A stretch of DNA of 64,000 nt from Sequoia sempervirens (taxonomy: Eukaryota; Streptophyta; Pinopsida; Cupressales; Cupressaceae), in assembly GCA_007258455.2 (NCBI GenBank), contig VDFB02047230.1, positions 155,145,525 through 155,209,524 on the forward strand, in the 5' to 3' direction. The position numbers and the translations under genes are program-made. Shown in pieces: positions 46,976-59,030 of this stretch (the first letter of the stretch is position 1; the number at the start of each line of letters is the position of its first letter). The notes beneath the pieces are model-generated. The model saw nothing but the letters and a program-made list of their open reading frames with translations, did no database searches and was not told where the DNA came from.

Positions 46976-47530
46976 TTACAACTCATATTCTCTCCAAACT
47001 TTGTGAGTGATCTTGAATTTGGGGAATATGCGAATGGGGATGGCAGATGAGGTGGATGAAGATGAAGCTTTAGTTGTGCTAGAAGTCACAACATTAGTCC
47101 AAGTTGGGAAATGATGAAATTGTTGATAAGATGTTTCCATAGCTTGATAGTACTCCAAGAGATAGGGATTGGTATAGATAGTAACTCCAATGTTGTTGTG
47201 AGAGAATTTAACACATTGGTGATAAATCGATTGAATGACTTGCATAGAGCCATGGATGGTCGAGGAGGAGGTTATATGGGAGGTCAATATCACTAACATG
47301 CCATGTAGTATATTGCAATGTCAAACCACTTGTATAGGAAGAAATATAGTGCCCTTAGATTCCCATTCTACATTATCATATGTTTTAATGGTGATTACTT
47401 GAGATTTTAAGTCCACAACAAAGTATCCCAACTATTTATTGAATTTTAAAGTATATGGATTTAAGGTAGATCCATTATCAAGTAGGACTCACTTAACCTT
47501 GTTTTTGGCTATAAGAACTTAAATATGTAA
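46976..47530 (-). pseudogene. Gypsy aspartic protease remnant
   Basis: 'VLLDNGSTLN' (about 47500-47470) corresponds to the active-site 'LIDSGSS.N' type motif. Later 'HGMLVILTSHITSSSTIHGS' and 'TYHQCVKF'-like sequence match the conserved 'YN.LLGRPW....A..S..H..VKF' tail. An open 107-codon minus frame (47299-46976) covers the tail and a Ser/Thr-rich linker. Confidence 0.7.
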
Positions 47531-48719
47531 GGCTTTACTAGAAGATGGGTCAATAGATGGCATGCCAATTTGACTAAAGGAAAGTTGATAAGTAGTTAAG
47601 AGGTGGTCTACAATTTCCTAGAATTTCTCAAGGTCAATATCATTTGTAACTCGTGACTATTGCAATGCTTTGGCCAATATATCTTTATGGATGGGGGATG
47701 TTTTGAGAAGTTCTAAGATGGATATTTGTACTAGAGTCTTACAAGATGTTCTAAGATATTATATTGGAAACTTTGCAAGGAGGATGAGGTGGATGGTCCA
47801 AGGATGGTAACCCTACCATGTCTAGGGGTGACAACACATTTAGGATCTTTTTCTTTGATTTTGATAGAAGAAACATGTGAAGGGCTACGAGAAATACATC
47901 ACACAATATTATCATAGTTGTAAGGGTTTTTACTATGTTTGATGTTATTAGTGTTATTATTCTAGGATTTACCTTGGTTGGGGGAACTGGAGGTAGATGT
48001 ATTTCCTTGGGTATGCTTTGGGAGTTGGTTTTGATAGAGTCCTAGTTGATCATTTGGTGAGGAGGATAAAGTTTCCTCAATCTCTATGTCTCCATGATCA
48101 ATGATATCTCAAGTGACTAGTTTTTGAGATTCATGCATGTCCTTTAATCCTACTATAGCTCTAATATTCATTTTCCTTATAAAATATCAAGATGGTTTGG
48201 GTTTGGATTCATCAAATAGCTATGTCATAGGAAGTGTTGCCATTTTTTCTTGTATGAACTTCTTAAACACGTCTATGGTTTCCTCGAGGGTGGTGAATTT
48301 TCTCTTGGGATTATTTTGAGGGTTTTGTCTTGGTTGTCCTTGAGGTACAAAAGTTGTGTTAGCATAATGAGTCACCCTATAGAGGTTTTTTGAGTGGAAT
48401 TTTATTTCCTAATAGCTTGAGAATGTTTAGCATCGATGACACCATCACTAATTATATTTTTATTTTTGGCCAAAAACATTGGCTTGCCATTAGATTGTTT
48501 ATCATTGTTATCTTTATAAATTTTGACTAAGAATTTGGCTATAAGGGCCTTTTAAATGGTGACCCATTTTTCTATTATTTCATCAAAGGTAGAGGTGCAA
48601 TGTACCTACAAGTGGAATGACATCCAATTTCAAGTTCTAAATGAAGATGTTAATGAGTTGTTTCTTAGGCATAGGCCAAGGGAAGCGACTAGTGAGTCCT
48701 CTCCACCATTATAAATATG
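47531..48719 (-). other. Gypsy gag C-terminal region, decayed
   Basis: Lies between gag and protease in the element; frames broken. No CCHC zinc knuckle could be confirmed. Confidence 0.45.
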
Positions 48720-50170
48720 TCACAAAGATCTTTCCACTATGTTGTTTGGAATTTCAAGGATCAAGCACATGGTGACCTCATGTTCAATATTATAGGAGAA
48801 ATGAGCAACACATTTTTTAGATAGGTTTGAAAAGTTTGAGACAAAACCATGGGGAAGGTGCATGAACCATTCCAAGGCTTGTCCACCCAAGCTATGAGAA
48901 AACAAGTAGAGAAAGTATTGATCATCGTATGCTACCTCTTGATATACCATGAAGAATTCCTTTATATGGTTTCAATGTTTTCCTTTCCCTTTGTATTTAT
49001 CAAATATTAGAATTTGAAAGTATTAGGGAAAGGCACCATTATCATTGATCTATTAAAAGGATAAGGAAAAAAGTATTCAAACTTGTGTTTTCTTGTTGTC
49101 CTTGCTTGTAAGTTCTTTAAGGAAATTTTTATTTCCTCTCATTCTTGATCAAAATTTGTTGAAGGAGTGGGGGCAAATTTCCTAGCTACATTGGAGGGTA
49201 CACATTGATGTGTAGGTTATTGGATCATGCTAGTTTGGGTTAACATATTGTTGGATAGGTGGGATAGTATATTGTTTGCTAGGTAGTATGACATTTAGAA
49301 AAGAGAATAGTTATGAAGTGTAAAGGGTTTGAGATGTATGGAGGGGGGTATGAGGTCATAAGTGCATGAGATGTTTGTATAAGGTTAGAATAAGAATTTT
49401 GTGGAATATGGGATGAAGAAACTTGGGAAATGTACATACAGGACGTTTGGGGGATGTAAGAGGAAGAGATTTGTGGGATATAGGAGGAAGAGGCTTGAGG
49501 AATATAGGTAAAGGATAATTGTGGGATATATGAAGAGGATGGTTGGGGTATGTGGGATGAGTCAAGAACATACTTTGGGGGAGGATGTTGAGATGATATT
49601 ATAGGAAGTGAGGTTGATATGGGTGAGATGGAGGAAGAAGAGATGATTAATAGAGGGGTTGAGACTAGGAATATGAACCATGGTCCATCACATAGTGGGA
49701 TGAGCAGGGACATACAATATGGTAAGTTGGATTTGTGAGGTGATAATTAGATCATGTCTAGGAATTAGGATGGATTTGGAAGTAAAAGAGAGTGTAGGAG
49801 GTGTAGTGTTTGGAGGTTATACTAATATACTAAATTACCAAGGTTTAGTTCTTGCGAATAGAGATTACCCCATGGGTTATTGGAGGATGACTTGGGGGTT
49901 TCTATCCTCATAACATCTCCCAATATGGACATGCCAAAAATAGAGGGGAGTTTTTCACCTTGGTTTATGACTCATTCAAGGATGACATCTTTATTAAGTG
50001 TTATTATCATATCTATCATGTCCATATTTTCATAAGTATTCATAAAGTATTGGAACCTAGGGGAAACTTTGGTTGTGACACCATTCCTTCTTGCTCTTGT
50101 TGATTCATTTGGGTTGAGGACCTTCCTAGGTTAGAGAAATCATGGTACTCATACCTAGGCATTCTTATGG
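48720..50170 (-). pseudogene. Gypsy gag remnant
   Basis: Near the 5' side, 'MPRYEYHDFSNLGRSSTQMN' may be the gag start (about 50165). After a Pro/Ser/Ile-rich region with 24-bp repeats comes 'YQEVAYDDQYFLYLFSHSLG' and 'GQALEWFMHLP...FSNLSK', a clear match to the retrotransposon gag core ('LF..SL.G.A..WF..L'). Gag packages element RNA. Frameshifts separate the parts. Confidence 0.82.
49384..49551 (-). repeat. 24-bp minisatellite coding IPQxSSSY repeats
   Basis: Seven consecutive 8-residue units (IPQPSSSY, IPQLSFTY, IPQASSSY, IPQISSSY, IPQTSCMY, ISQVSSSH, IPQNSYSN) in the gag linker on the minus strand. The 24-bp period keeps the frame open and explains why this part of a decayed gag has a long open frame. 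Confidence 0.92.
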
Positions 50171-51699
50171 TGAAAGGTAGTTGTTGACCTCCATTTGTTT
50201 ATTTGCTTGCAACCATGTGAGGGGCATAAAATTAATATGTTTGGATGCAAATGTGATTAGATTTAGTGGTATACCTCTTAATTTTAATAATGTGGTTTTC
50301 TTGGGGATGATTTTTATTGAAAAAAAGGTGAAACTAAGCTGCAATATTAGTTTATGTATATGAATTCAAATCTGAAAAGAAGATTACCAAATCAAATTAT
50401 ATGTATGTGATTGAAAATTCATCTCAATAGAAAAATCAATAAACAAAATATGACAACAGATTTAAGTGGAGAAACCCTTTTAGGAAAAAAACTCCACATG
50501 AGAAAAGAGAGCAAATATATTATTAATCTTCACAAAGGAGATATACCATAATAAACTTCACTACTGATCTATGAGAAATTTATATGCACCCATACACTTT
50601 CACTCAATATGAAGCTATCATCCCATGGTTCCAATATATAGAAGTTGTGGGAGGTAAAACCACAATGGTAAACCAGCGTAAGAGATACTAAAACCACTTG
50701 TGAAAACCCAAACCCTTTTTTTGGAAGACCAAGAGTCATGAAAAAATATTAAATAAAATACATGTAAGGCTTCAACATTGGCATCTAAACCATAGCCTTT
50801 TCAACTTCTTTCTTTTAGGATGCTCCATTAACTTTTTGACTTCCAAATGCAACATCAATGGACACCTCTTTCCCTCCAAACTTGGGCACCCCACTCAAGA
50901 CCTTTCACATTACAAATATGGATGCCTAGGAGGGAGACTTTGTCTATAATCATGTGTAACCTCCACCAATTAAATCCTCCCTTGAAAATATAACTACAAT
51001 GATGCCAATATTTATTGAATTTCTCTTATGTCTCCTGGAACACTTTCCAAGAAACATGGAGACAAATAAATGACATAGGTTTGTAACATTAATGTCACCT
51101 AACCTAACAATTTTTTGGATGGGTGGTTATAGTTAATTTCCTTTCAACCATATTTAATATATTAATTAGGGTTATATTCATTTGGTATTGATTTCTTATG
51201 TTAAATAGGTTGAGTTCTCAAGTTAAGAAGTGTGGATACAATCTATGCCTTTGGATCTTCAATAATTTGACAACTTCAGATAGGCTATGTTCTCAAGAGA
51301 GAATTATGAGGTGTTTGCTTGTGATTTAAGATCTTGATTCAAGTTGTTGAAGGTTTGATTTATGATTCTAAATAATATCTAGTGTCAATTTTATAGATGT
51401 TTAGGGGATGTTGTGTTGTAAGTTTCTCCCTATCAAGAGGTATGATATTTGGTTTGATATATGGGTTTAGGGTGAAGGATGTAACTTTTTATGTTTAAAT
51501 ATGGTGTGTGAAGGTTGTTTTCTTATGTCCTCATTGCTTAGGGAGCTATTTATATGTTTTGGCCCAAAATTTTACTCTTTATTTTTTGAATAGGAAACAA
51601 AACCACTGAAAGATTGAATAGAACCTCCTACTTGGAAACAAGACCTCTAAATGATAAATGAAATTTGGAACTAGAAGTTGGGTATGACAAAACTGCCCA
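50171..51699. other. Unassigned DNA, expected site of gypsy 5' leader and LTR
   Basis: The gypsy 5' LTR should lie here, but no counterpart was found left of 42092 and no primer site is legible. 50465-50520 ('gtggagaaacccttttagg') resembles sequence seen in plant retroelement leaders, which is weak evidence. No gene. Confidence 0.35.
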
Positions 51700-52185
51700 A
51701 ACCCAAGGCAAGGTTTTCTAAACAAAGATTAGTGAATTTTGGATAAAATACTAAACAAAGGACAACCCAAATGTAGGAAAAGGCCACCCAAATAGAGACA
51801 AGAATGGCTAAATAGAGATAGGAAGATTTTGGACAAAATACTGAGAAAAATAGGATCGCCAAAACACATGAAAAATCCACCCAAATAGAGACAAGGACAC
51901 CTAAATATACATAGGTGGGTTTTAGACAAAATAATGAGTAAAATAGGATCAACCAAACATAGGACAAGGCCACCCAAATAAAGATAAAGTGTCTAAATAG
52001 AGATAGAACAAAATACTAAGAAAAATATGACCACCCAAATGTAGGACACATTTGACCAAACAAAGACAAGGCTGCTTAAACAAAGATAGGAAAAAATATT
52101 GAGCAAAAGAGGACCACAAAACATAGAACAAGGATTCCCAAATAGAGATAAGGTCCCCTAACTAGAGAAAGGTTCTTAGATTGAG
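51700..52185. repeat. Degenerate minisatellite, about 81-94 bp period, five units
   Basis: The motif GGACAAAATACTGAGAAAAA recurs at 51741, 51831, 51925, 52006 and 52089 (steps 90, 94, 81, 83). Each is followed by variants of 'ccacccaaatagagacaagg' and 'ctaaatagagatagga'. Open minus-strand frames here are products of the repeat. Confidence 0.85.
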
Positions 52186-54599
52186 GCTTTTACAAAGAAA
52201 ATTGGTTTATCAAAATAGGTGACATAAATGTCGAGATTGAATTAGACACATTGAATTGGGTGTAGATTTTAGCAAAAAGTTACTCAAAGGTGTTTTGAAA
52301 ACAAGAATACATGTTGGTTAGACTTAGGGACTCTTGGATGTTTAGACAAGCACTGGTATATAAAAAGAAGAAATGCCAAACATGCTCACATCCCCTAAAA
52401 TTATTCAAGTATGCATGTTTTTATAGTGTATTCCCATGTTGGAAATCAATCCATTAATACTATCTACCTATGTATGGATAGCTATGGTATGTAAGGTCAT
52501 GTGCCACCAATACACCCATTATCTTGGAGGGAAATGTCTTTCCCAAGATTAAATCTATCTCACCACATGAAAGTACTTGTGAGTAACTTCAAAGTATGAT
52601 ACACATTTCTTAGACCACACTTAAAAATTACCAATGGTCTTAAGATTTTATTTACAATTTCACTAGAAGAATTTCATGATTTAAGGGCCCATCTACAAAC
52701 ATAATATTAGGAGGGCCTCTCCTCTTCTCTTCACCTCACAATTTTTGGTGGATCAAGGGTCTTAGAGATTTTCTAGACATGATGATGACTCATTTTGTAG
52801 GTACAATTTTCACTCTCTCCCCTTTCTATACCTTATCAAAAAATGTAGTTGAGGTCATCCTTTGGGGTGATAAAATCCCCAAGAAGTCCCCCTAAAAGGA
52901 AAGAGTCACTAAACACTTTTGAGATCTCCTAGATCACACAAAACTTGAGGGGAGAGCATACATGTTACTAGTGCTCTTAGGTTCTAAAAAACAAAAGAGA
53001 GTCTATAGGATTTTGATTCCCAAGATCACCCAAGGGTGTGAGGGGAGAGGATACATCCTATAATTTCTCAAAAAATCACTCAAGTTATTTTCCCCCTAAT
53101 TTTATTAATGTACCTAGAATATTAGTGGAAAATAAAAGCCTTGACTAGTGGGGTTGCAAGAAAATTGTTAGTAGTTTCCTAAATTTTATTTGACTAGCAT
53201 GTAAGCTACAAGATAAAACCTAATGATAAAAATAATAGTTAGTCAAATGTTAGTAGGCTATTCCTTTAATAGAAATCAAATTTATAAGAAATCTATTAGG
53301 AACATAACTTCCTAAACATAAAGCAAAATCCATCGAATAGATATACACCAAAACCACAAATTAAAAGTTTTACCTTGTTTTTATTGCATAAATAGATAAC
53401 ATGGCCACCTAAACAAGAAAAAGGCCACCTAATTTGGTTCCTTACATAGAAAATGCAACTTGGTCAATTAAAGGTTAGTTTCTAGTGCTAGAAGGTGACT
53501 TGGGTAGCATATGGACCTATGAAACCAAAAAAATTCAATAGTCAAAAATTAAAAACTAATAAGATTAAGCTAATAAAACACGTTGCTAACTATTAAACAA
53601 GACCAAACCTTTATGCCATGTACGACTGCCCAAATAGGTATAAGGCTACCTAAACATGAAATCCTACACATTTAAGATAATTTTTATTATTATTCATAGG
53701 TTAGTTTTTAGTGTTAAGAGGTAGTTTGGACATCACAAGTTCTTCCAAAACCAAGTTCCATTAGTAAACATATAATATTTCTTTGCAAAAATATAGGGAG
53801 TACAAGTTGAAAGAGTGAAAGTAGACTCTTAACAACCTAATGACGGAGTCACCAAAATGTAGTACATGGTTTCCCAGCTAGGAACAAGGCTGCCCGACTA
53901 GGAACAAGTCCACCCAATTGTGACTTGAACATGACAAAGCTAAAAAGACTAGTTTGATTAGTTACCAAAAAGGGATGTAAGTCCCATTGGGTATGCCAAA
54001 AATGTGTACATGCAATTTTGAGCCTAATAGAAAAACTAAAACTATATTAACCTACCATACTCAAAACATAAGAAACATTTATATTAGACAAGTTAGAAGA
54101 TTTAACCATGCATAATATGCCAATACAAACTATGCTAAATCCTCCAATTGCACTCAAGGAGTGGTTTTTCCTAATTTTATTTTGATGCATGATCAAAAAT
54201 TGAAATCATATCATTGCATTCATGTGTGTTGTTGAAATGACTTGGGTTGAATTGATTTTACATAGTTGAGAAGGTTGTGGAGGAGAGACATGTGGTAGGG
54301 GAGTCAAACAACTTAGCCACTCCTTGAGGTTCCACTTTTCATTCCCATGCAAGACAATCACAGTCCCATGTGATTTAGCTTTACTCCAATTAAAAATTAA
54401 TTATAATTATGGAATGAATTTTAGAGTTTAGGAAATTAAATATATTTACATGGTTTTTTTTAAAGGCATGGTGGGTAATTTTAGGAAATGAATAATTATT
54501 GAATAATATTCATATGGCTTTGGGTGATGAAAGGAACAAATTAGGAACATTAATTAAATAATTAAAAGTATTATTTAATTTACAGTAGACACTCAAAAT
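52186..54599. other. Unassigned DNA with diffuse repeats
   Basis: No coding signal. 53390-53960 has scattered copies of 'ggccacctaaac' and 'tgcccaaatagg' like the minisatellite at 51.7 kb, and a diverged pair of 'ggttagttt.tagtg' segments 226 bp apart (53473 and 53699). The whole may be one long decayed LTR or spacer built from the same motif. Confidence 0.4.
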
Positions 54600-54716
54600 A
54601 TCCCGATTGATATCATACACTCAATTCTGATTAACTAACTTCAATTCTTGATCATTTCTTTACTAACCAATTAATTGAATAATCTTTATTTAATTAATTC
54701 ATCAAAATTCCTTGTT

Positions 54717-54908
54717 GATTAAATAAATCAACTTTATTTAATTAAATCCTAATGTTTCCTCTTTGATTAAATAAATCAACTTTATTTAATTAAAACCTAA
54801 TTTTCTCTCTTTGATTAAATAAATCAACTTTATTTAATTAAATCCTAATGTTCTCTCTTGGATTAAATAAATTAACTTTATTTAATGTTCTTCATTTAAT
54901 TGAATAAA
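54717..54908. repeat. 48-bp tandem repeat, four units
   Basis: 'gattaaataaatcaactttat' recurs at 54717, 54765, 54813 and 54861, exactly 48 bp apart, with 'ttaattaaatcctaatgtt' between. Units are very AT-rich and alike; the fourth decays. Confidence 0.93.
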
Positions 54909-55433
54909 TTAAATTTATTTAATTAAATTACTAATTTCCCAACTATCCTCTCATTTGATTTAAATAAATCTAAATATCTAAATCAAATATAAAATCAACT
55001 AATTTCATCTAAGTTAATTAAACACAAATTAATTAACTCCTAAATCCTTCATTCCTCTAGCTTTTTAAAGTTGTACATGTAAATCAATTTATTTGATTTA
55101 TCAATTCCTCCTATTTTCATTCAAATATGGCATATCCTTGGAATATTCCACCTATTTGAATTCTCCTTGCCAAAGGACTTTTGTCCTCCAACTTGGCATT
55201 AAAATCTCTTACATGTCCTCTCCTTGAGCCAACTTGGCATTAATTCCTCTTACATCCCTCCTTACACAAGTCACCTCTTCAAATTCAAATTCCACCTACA
55301 TGCATTAAACATGCACATTGTTCAAAATGTGCTCCACTCTCCTTCATTAGCATGTTGACAAGTGGCACAATGACAATGGTCCAATCTTTAATCCCACATC
55401 CATCCTATTCTTCACTCTTCAATCCTTCTTCCT

Positions 55434-55441
55434 TATAAATA
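55434..55441 (+). promoter_or_regulatory. TATA box of LTR remnant
   Basis: TATAAATA followed by 'gaggtcttctc', in a C/T-rich context typical of plant retrotransposon promoters. Confidence 0.5.
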
Positions 55442-55655
55442 GAGGTCTTCTCTATTGATTGAGGATCTAAATTTTGACGCATGGTTATTATCCACAAGTT
55501 TATGCAAGTTCATTCACATTTTCATCCAATTCATCATCCATAGCTAGGTTATTGGAATTTTTCATCAAGGATCAATTAATCATCATCAAGCTTATCAAGG
55601 AATTGGGAAAGGGCTTCTTTCCACATCAAAGAAGCACCAATTCCCCTATGGGATA

Positions 55656-56916
55656 TGATGAGCTCAATTTTTGGTTAAATCTTGGGTAGATTTTATAGTT
55701 TATTTGCTAGAATTACCATGGACTTTTAATCGTCAAATGTTAATATTTTGTATAATGTTTCCCTCAAACCGTTGACATTAGGTTATCCTATCCTTGTGGT
55801 ATTCTAATGACAATTAACATATTGTGCAAATTATCTATATTAATTTTGTGTGTGGTTAATGAGTGTTCTCTAAGGTGATTTTAGATGTGCAACTACTACA
55901 TGTACTGACATTGCCATGCATGACATAATTGATGGATGCTAAGTCAAGAAAGGAAACCGGCAGGTGATCATGTAGGAGAATCATCCAAGGAGTCAGTTGA
56001 AGGACAATAATGACAAATTCCCATGACAATCACTTATAACTACCTTGTATTTATGGCATTGAGCAATCACGAGCGTTACTACAACGTTAAGTTCATAGTT
56101 GGGCATGCATGTCTGACTGGATTCCCTGCAACTATAACCGCTCTGCCATTCTTTTCCCTGCTTTCCCTAAATGGAATCCTCATAGTTAGTGGGAGTTGAC
56201 CACCTTGTTTAGTTGGGAGAATAAATATAGATTTGAATATTCTTCTTGAAGGTTGATAGATAGATTAATGAGTTCATAGGAATGGATGCTAGTTGAGGAG
56301 AAGTTTTGGATCTTTGATTATTGTTGCAAGGATGATATTGATGTATTGAGCATATGTACTTTTACATACAACCATGTTGTTACTCTTCTTATTTGATTTC
56401 CAATGAATGAGATGGTAGCCTGAATCTAAGTATTTGAATTTGTGCTAGTCTTAGTGGATACTTATCCAAGGGGTCCACTTGGTGAGTCATCCTTTCTTTA
56501 GAGTAATTAGTCTAGTCATTATTTTTTGTTTTGTACTTAGTTCAAAATTTGATATTGACTGTTCCTAAAACCACTACAAGTCCATTTTGTGTTTGTTCCT
56601 ACAACCAAAGCAAACATAGTAGTTATTGCCTATTCCCCTGGATCTTTATTTCTATTATTCCTTTCAGTTTTTGGTTAATGCCTTATTTCCTTCCTACAAT
56701 TTACTTCCAGTACTATGTGCTTCTTAGTTGTAGATTAGCAATGGCTACTTAGGAATTCCTAGTGCACATATAGTGCCGACCCATTTCGAGTTTACGTCCC
56801 TGGGTTGATAAGTAAATGCACCTCCATGATGATCGAATAGCTATTCAGGTTAGATGTCCAGTCTCTGAATTGTGGCCATAGAAGCCCAATTATGAAATCA
56901 TTGTAGGAGGCTGACA
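55656..56916 (+). repeat. 5' LTR
   Basis: 1,261 bp, TGATGAGCTC...GCTGACA. It aligns with 62895-64000 throughout. The 5' LTR carries about 65 bp near 55945-56010 that the 3' LTR lacks ('caagaaaggaaaccggcagg...' versus 'caagaacagattcccatgac'). Confidence 0.88.
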
Positions 56917-56920
56917 TTTT

Positions 56921-56941
56921 TAGCATCATTGCTGGGGATGG
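56921..56941 (+). other. Primer-binding site, tRNA-Asp type, decayed
   Basis: TAGCATCATTGCTGGGGATG lies four bases after the LTR and matches the tRNA-Asp complement TGGCGCCGTTGCCGGGGAT with only transitions, the same primer class as the 1.4-kb element. Confidence 0.65.
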
Positions 56942-57207
56942 TGTCAAGCTAGGAGGTTCTTCAGAGTCATTGATAGTTTCCCTGTTATAGCATTTCTCTT
57001 GGGTATTCTCAAGCACCCTTTGCTTAGGTAGGTAATGATCTATTATTCTTTGTGTGAGCTAGTTGTTGGCTAAAGCCAATACCATAACTAGTTGAGATCC
57101 TAAATCTGTCATAAATAAAGAAGAAGAAGAGCTATTTCCTCTCTTTTTGCTAATGTATATCCTGAAGCCTCCACTGAAGACCAAAATTAGGCTGATAGTC
57201 CTTTGCC

Positions 57208-57900
57208 TTGGGAACTCACCAAGAAGAAATGGGTGATACCCTCCTAGTTGAGGATAACCCACTCTGCCAGGATGATAATCACACCATTGATGCTCCTGGG
57301 TTTGAGCCATTTTCCACCACTTTGAAAGAATGGTTTACAAGTCTATGTAGAGATACCATGAAAACATGGGAAGACATAAGGACTAAGTTCCTTGACAAAT
57401 ACAAGGAGTATTGTTGGGGAAGTGATACAAAAGGAGGTGATTCTTTTAAGATGCCATAGAAAGAAGATGAGAGCTTGGAGGATTACGTTTCAAGGTTTCT
57501 ATCTTGGATATAGAAATCTCCAAGCCATACACCCAATGAAGAAACTCAGAAGCTATTTTTATTAAAGGGAATCAACGAGAGTTCCATTGATGCCTTGGAC
57601 TTAATGGTGGAAAAATATATCACTCAAGTTCCTTGGGAAGACATCAAAAAAGTATGTTAGGACTATACCAGAGCAACGTCAAAAGGAAAAATGACTTGTC
57701 AATCTTCTATCAGTAAAGCTCTAAGAATGAAGATTATTGATTTATTGACAGACTCCATGCAGAATATTACAAATAATCTAGATACTTAGTTGAACATACT
57801 TTAGGCCAAAGACTGACGAGAAGAAGCAGAGGTAATGATGGTAGAATATTGCTTCCATTTTAGGCAAAAGAGGGAGGACTGTAGATGCAAAATGATGGCT
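57208..57900 (+). pseudogene. Gag of the 55.7-kb element
   Basis: 'FEPFSTTLKEWFTSLCRDTM' then 'TWEDIRTKFLDKYKEY' is the standard gag core (W...L......W......F...F). 'KEDESLEDYVSRFL' and 'LFLLKGINESSIDALDLM' follow, and a Cys/His-bearing 'EYCFHFRQKREDCRCK' stretch near 57850-57890. Several TAG/TAA stops interrupt. Gag would form the particle around element RNA. Confidence 0.82.
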
Positions 57901-58379
57901 GATGTTGACAACAAGATTCCACTTTAAATTGAAGAAGAACAAGTTCAAGTGCTATTATGTACAAAGGAAGCCTTGGGTTCCAAGACAAGGTATGTTACCA
58001 AATCTATTATTCTTTTCTAGGCTAAACCAGGCAGTCTGTTTCATGCAACCATCTCAACAACCTTCCATAATACCTCCATATATAATACACACAAACTTAT
58101 TTAGCTACTAGCTCATCCCACACCCTATCCAAATAACACACCACAACTGCAACTGATATGCCTTGTCGGTTCAAACCAATTCTCTGCATATGTTGTGAGT
58201 GTAAGTGAAGTTCATCTATGTTCAAGAACTACTGAATCAATTCCTTCCACACCTATTATCATTGAACTACCTGTGGAAGAGGGACAAGTGCCTTTGCATG
58301 GTCTCATTCAATCAATAATACCTGAACCATAGTTACCATTTCCTAAGGAATAGGAAATTTCCAAGCACAAGGAAAGCAA

Positions 58380-59030
58380 GGAAGATGTAACTTTTGACCT
58401 CATGAGTCAGCCAAAGCATATATGTGTCCAGACACCCCTATTTCATACCATAAAGGATGTTCCTATACTTGGTAGGATAATTAAGGGAGCATGTTTCAAG
58501 AAGTTGGGGAGGATAAAAAAGCACTTGATGAGACAAATTACCATGCTTGGAAAAGTGACCATTCTCAAGTACAATAATCTAGGTACCCTTGTAGCAGTAG
58601 TTGCTATATATAGGATTCAAATAGAGAGTTTTCAAAGTAACTTGAAGATAGTCATCAATACAATGACTAGGCACATCCTGCAGTAGCCAAAAATTGAATG
58701 TATAAGGCCTACTTCTACTATCCTATGGCTTATTAATAGTTATACTATGAGGCCTAATGGTCTTCTAAACTCTTGGAGGTATCTAGCAGACCTCATAATT
58801 TTCTCTTTATGGCCACATGTTGATGAGGAATCCAGGAAAGTTAACTTAGTGGCCCAGCTCACAGTGCTAGTTACCCATCCTGGAGATAATCTTCCTACAA
58901 CCACTCTGCCTACAGAAACACTTCCTCCAACAATGGGAATTTTCATACCATGCTGCCATATGGACTCAAACTATTGGAAAAGTCTCATCAACATGCATCT
59001 GCATGGGACTACTATGACATGAAGGAACCA
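58380..59030 (+). pseudogene. Aspartic-protease-like remnant of the 55.7-kb element
   Basis: 'ICVQTPLFHTIKDVP' leads into 'LGTLVAVVAIYRIQIESFQS' and 'NLKIVINTMTR', where the active-site 'DLGA.IN.M' motif would sit; its Asp is lost. Later text is compatible with the protease tail. Decayed by stops; family call is moderate. Confidence 0.5.

Larger units (their letters stand above)
42092..50170 (-). mobile_element. Ty3/gypsy retrotransposon, decayed
   Basis: Minus-strand remnants occur in the order gag (50170-48400), protease (47530-46976), reverse transcriptase (46000-45100), RNase H (45055-44700), integrase (43862-43418), then a C-terminal frame (42469-42092). RT before integrase defines Ty3/gypsy rather than Ty1/copia. 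Every domain has stops or frameshifts. LTRs were not identified on either side, so the true ends are unknown. Plus-strand open frames inside are shadows. Confidence 0.85.
54600..55655 (+). repeat. Probable LTR remnant with TATA box
   Basis: Non-coding block with a tandem repeat, a C/T-rich segment and a good TATA box (TATAAATA, 55434-55441) followed by a transcribed-looking leader. This is the organisation of an LTR U3-R region on the plus strand. It is cut at 55656 by the start of the next element. No second copy was found in the window, so this is an inference. Confidence 0.4.

Noticed and set aside
49279..49713. Cell-wall extensin-like Pro/Ser/Tyr repeat protein
   Set aside because: It sits in the right orientation and position for the gag linker of the gypsy element; no signal peptide, and repeats are IPQxSSSY rather than SPPPP.
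51671..52131. Minus-strand frames with membrane-like segments
   Set aside because: Three overlapping frames are all produced by the five-unit minisatellite; hydrophobicity comes from the repeat.
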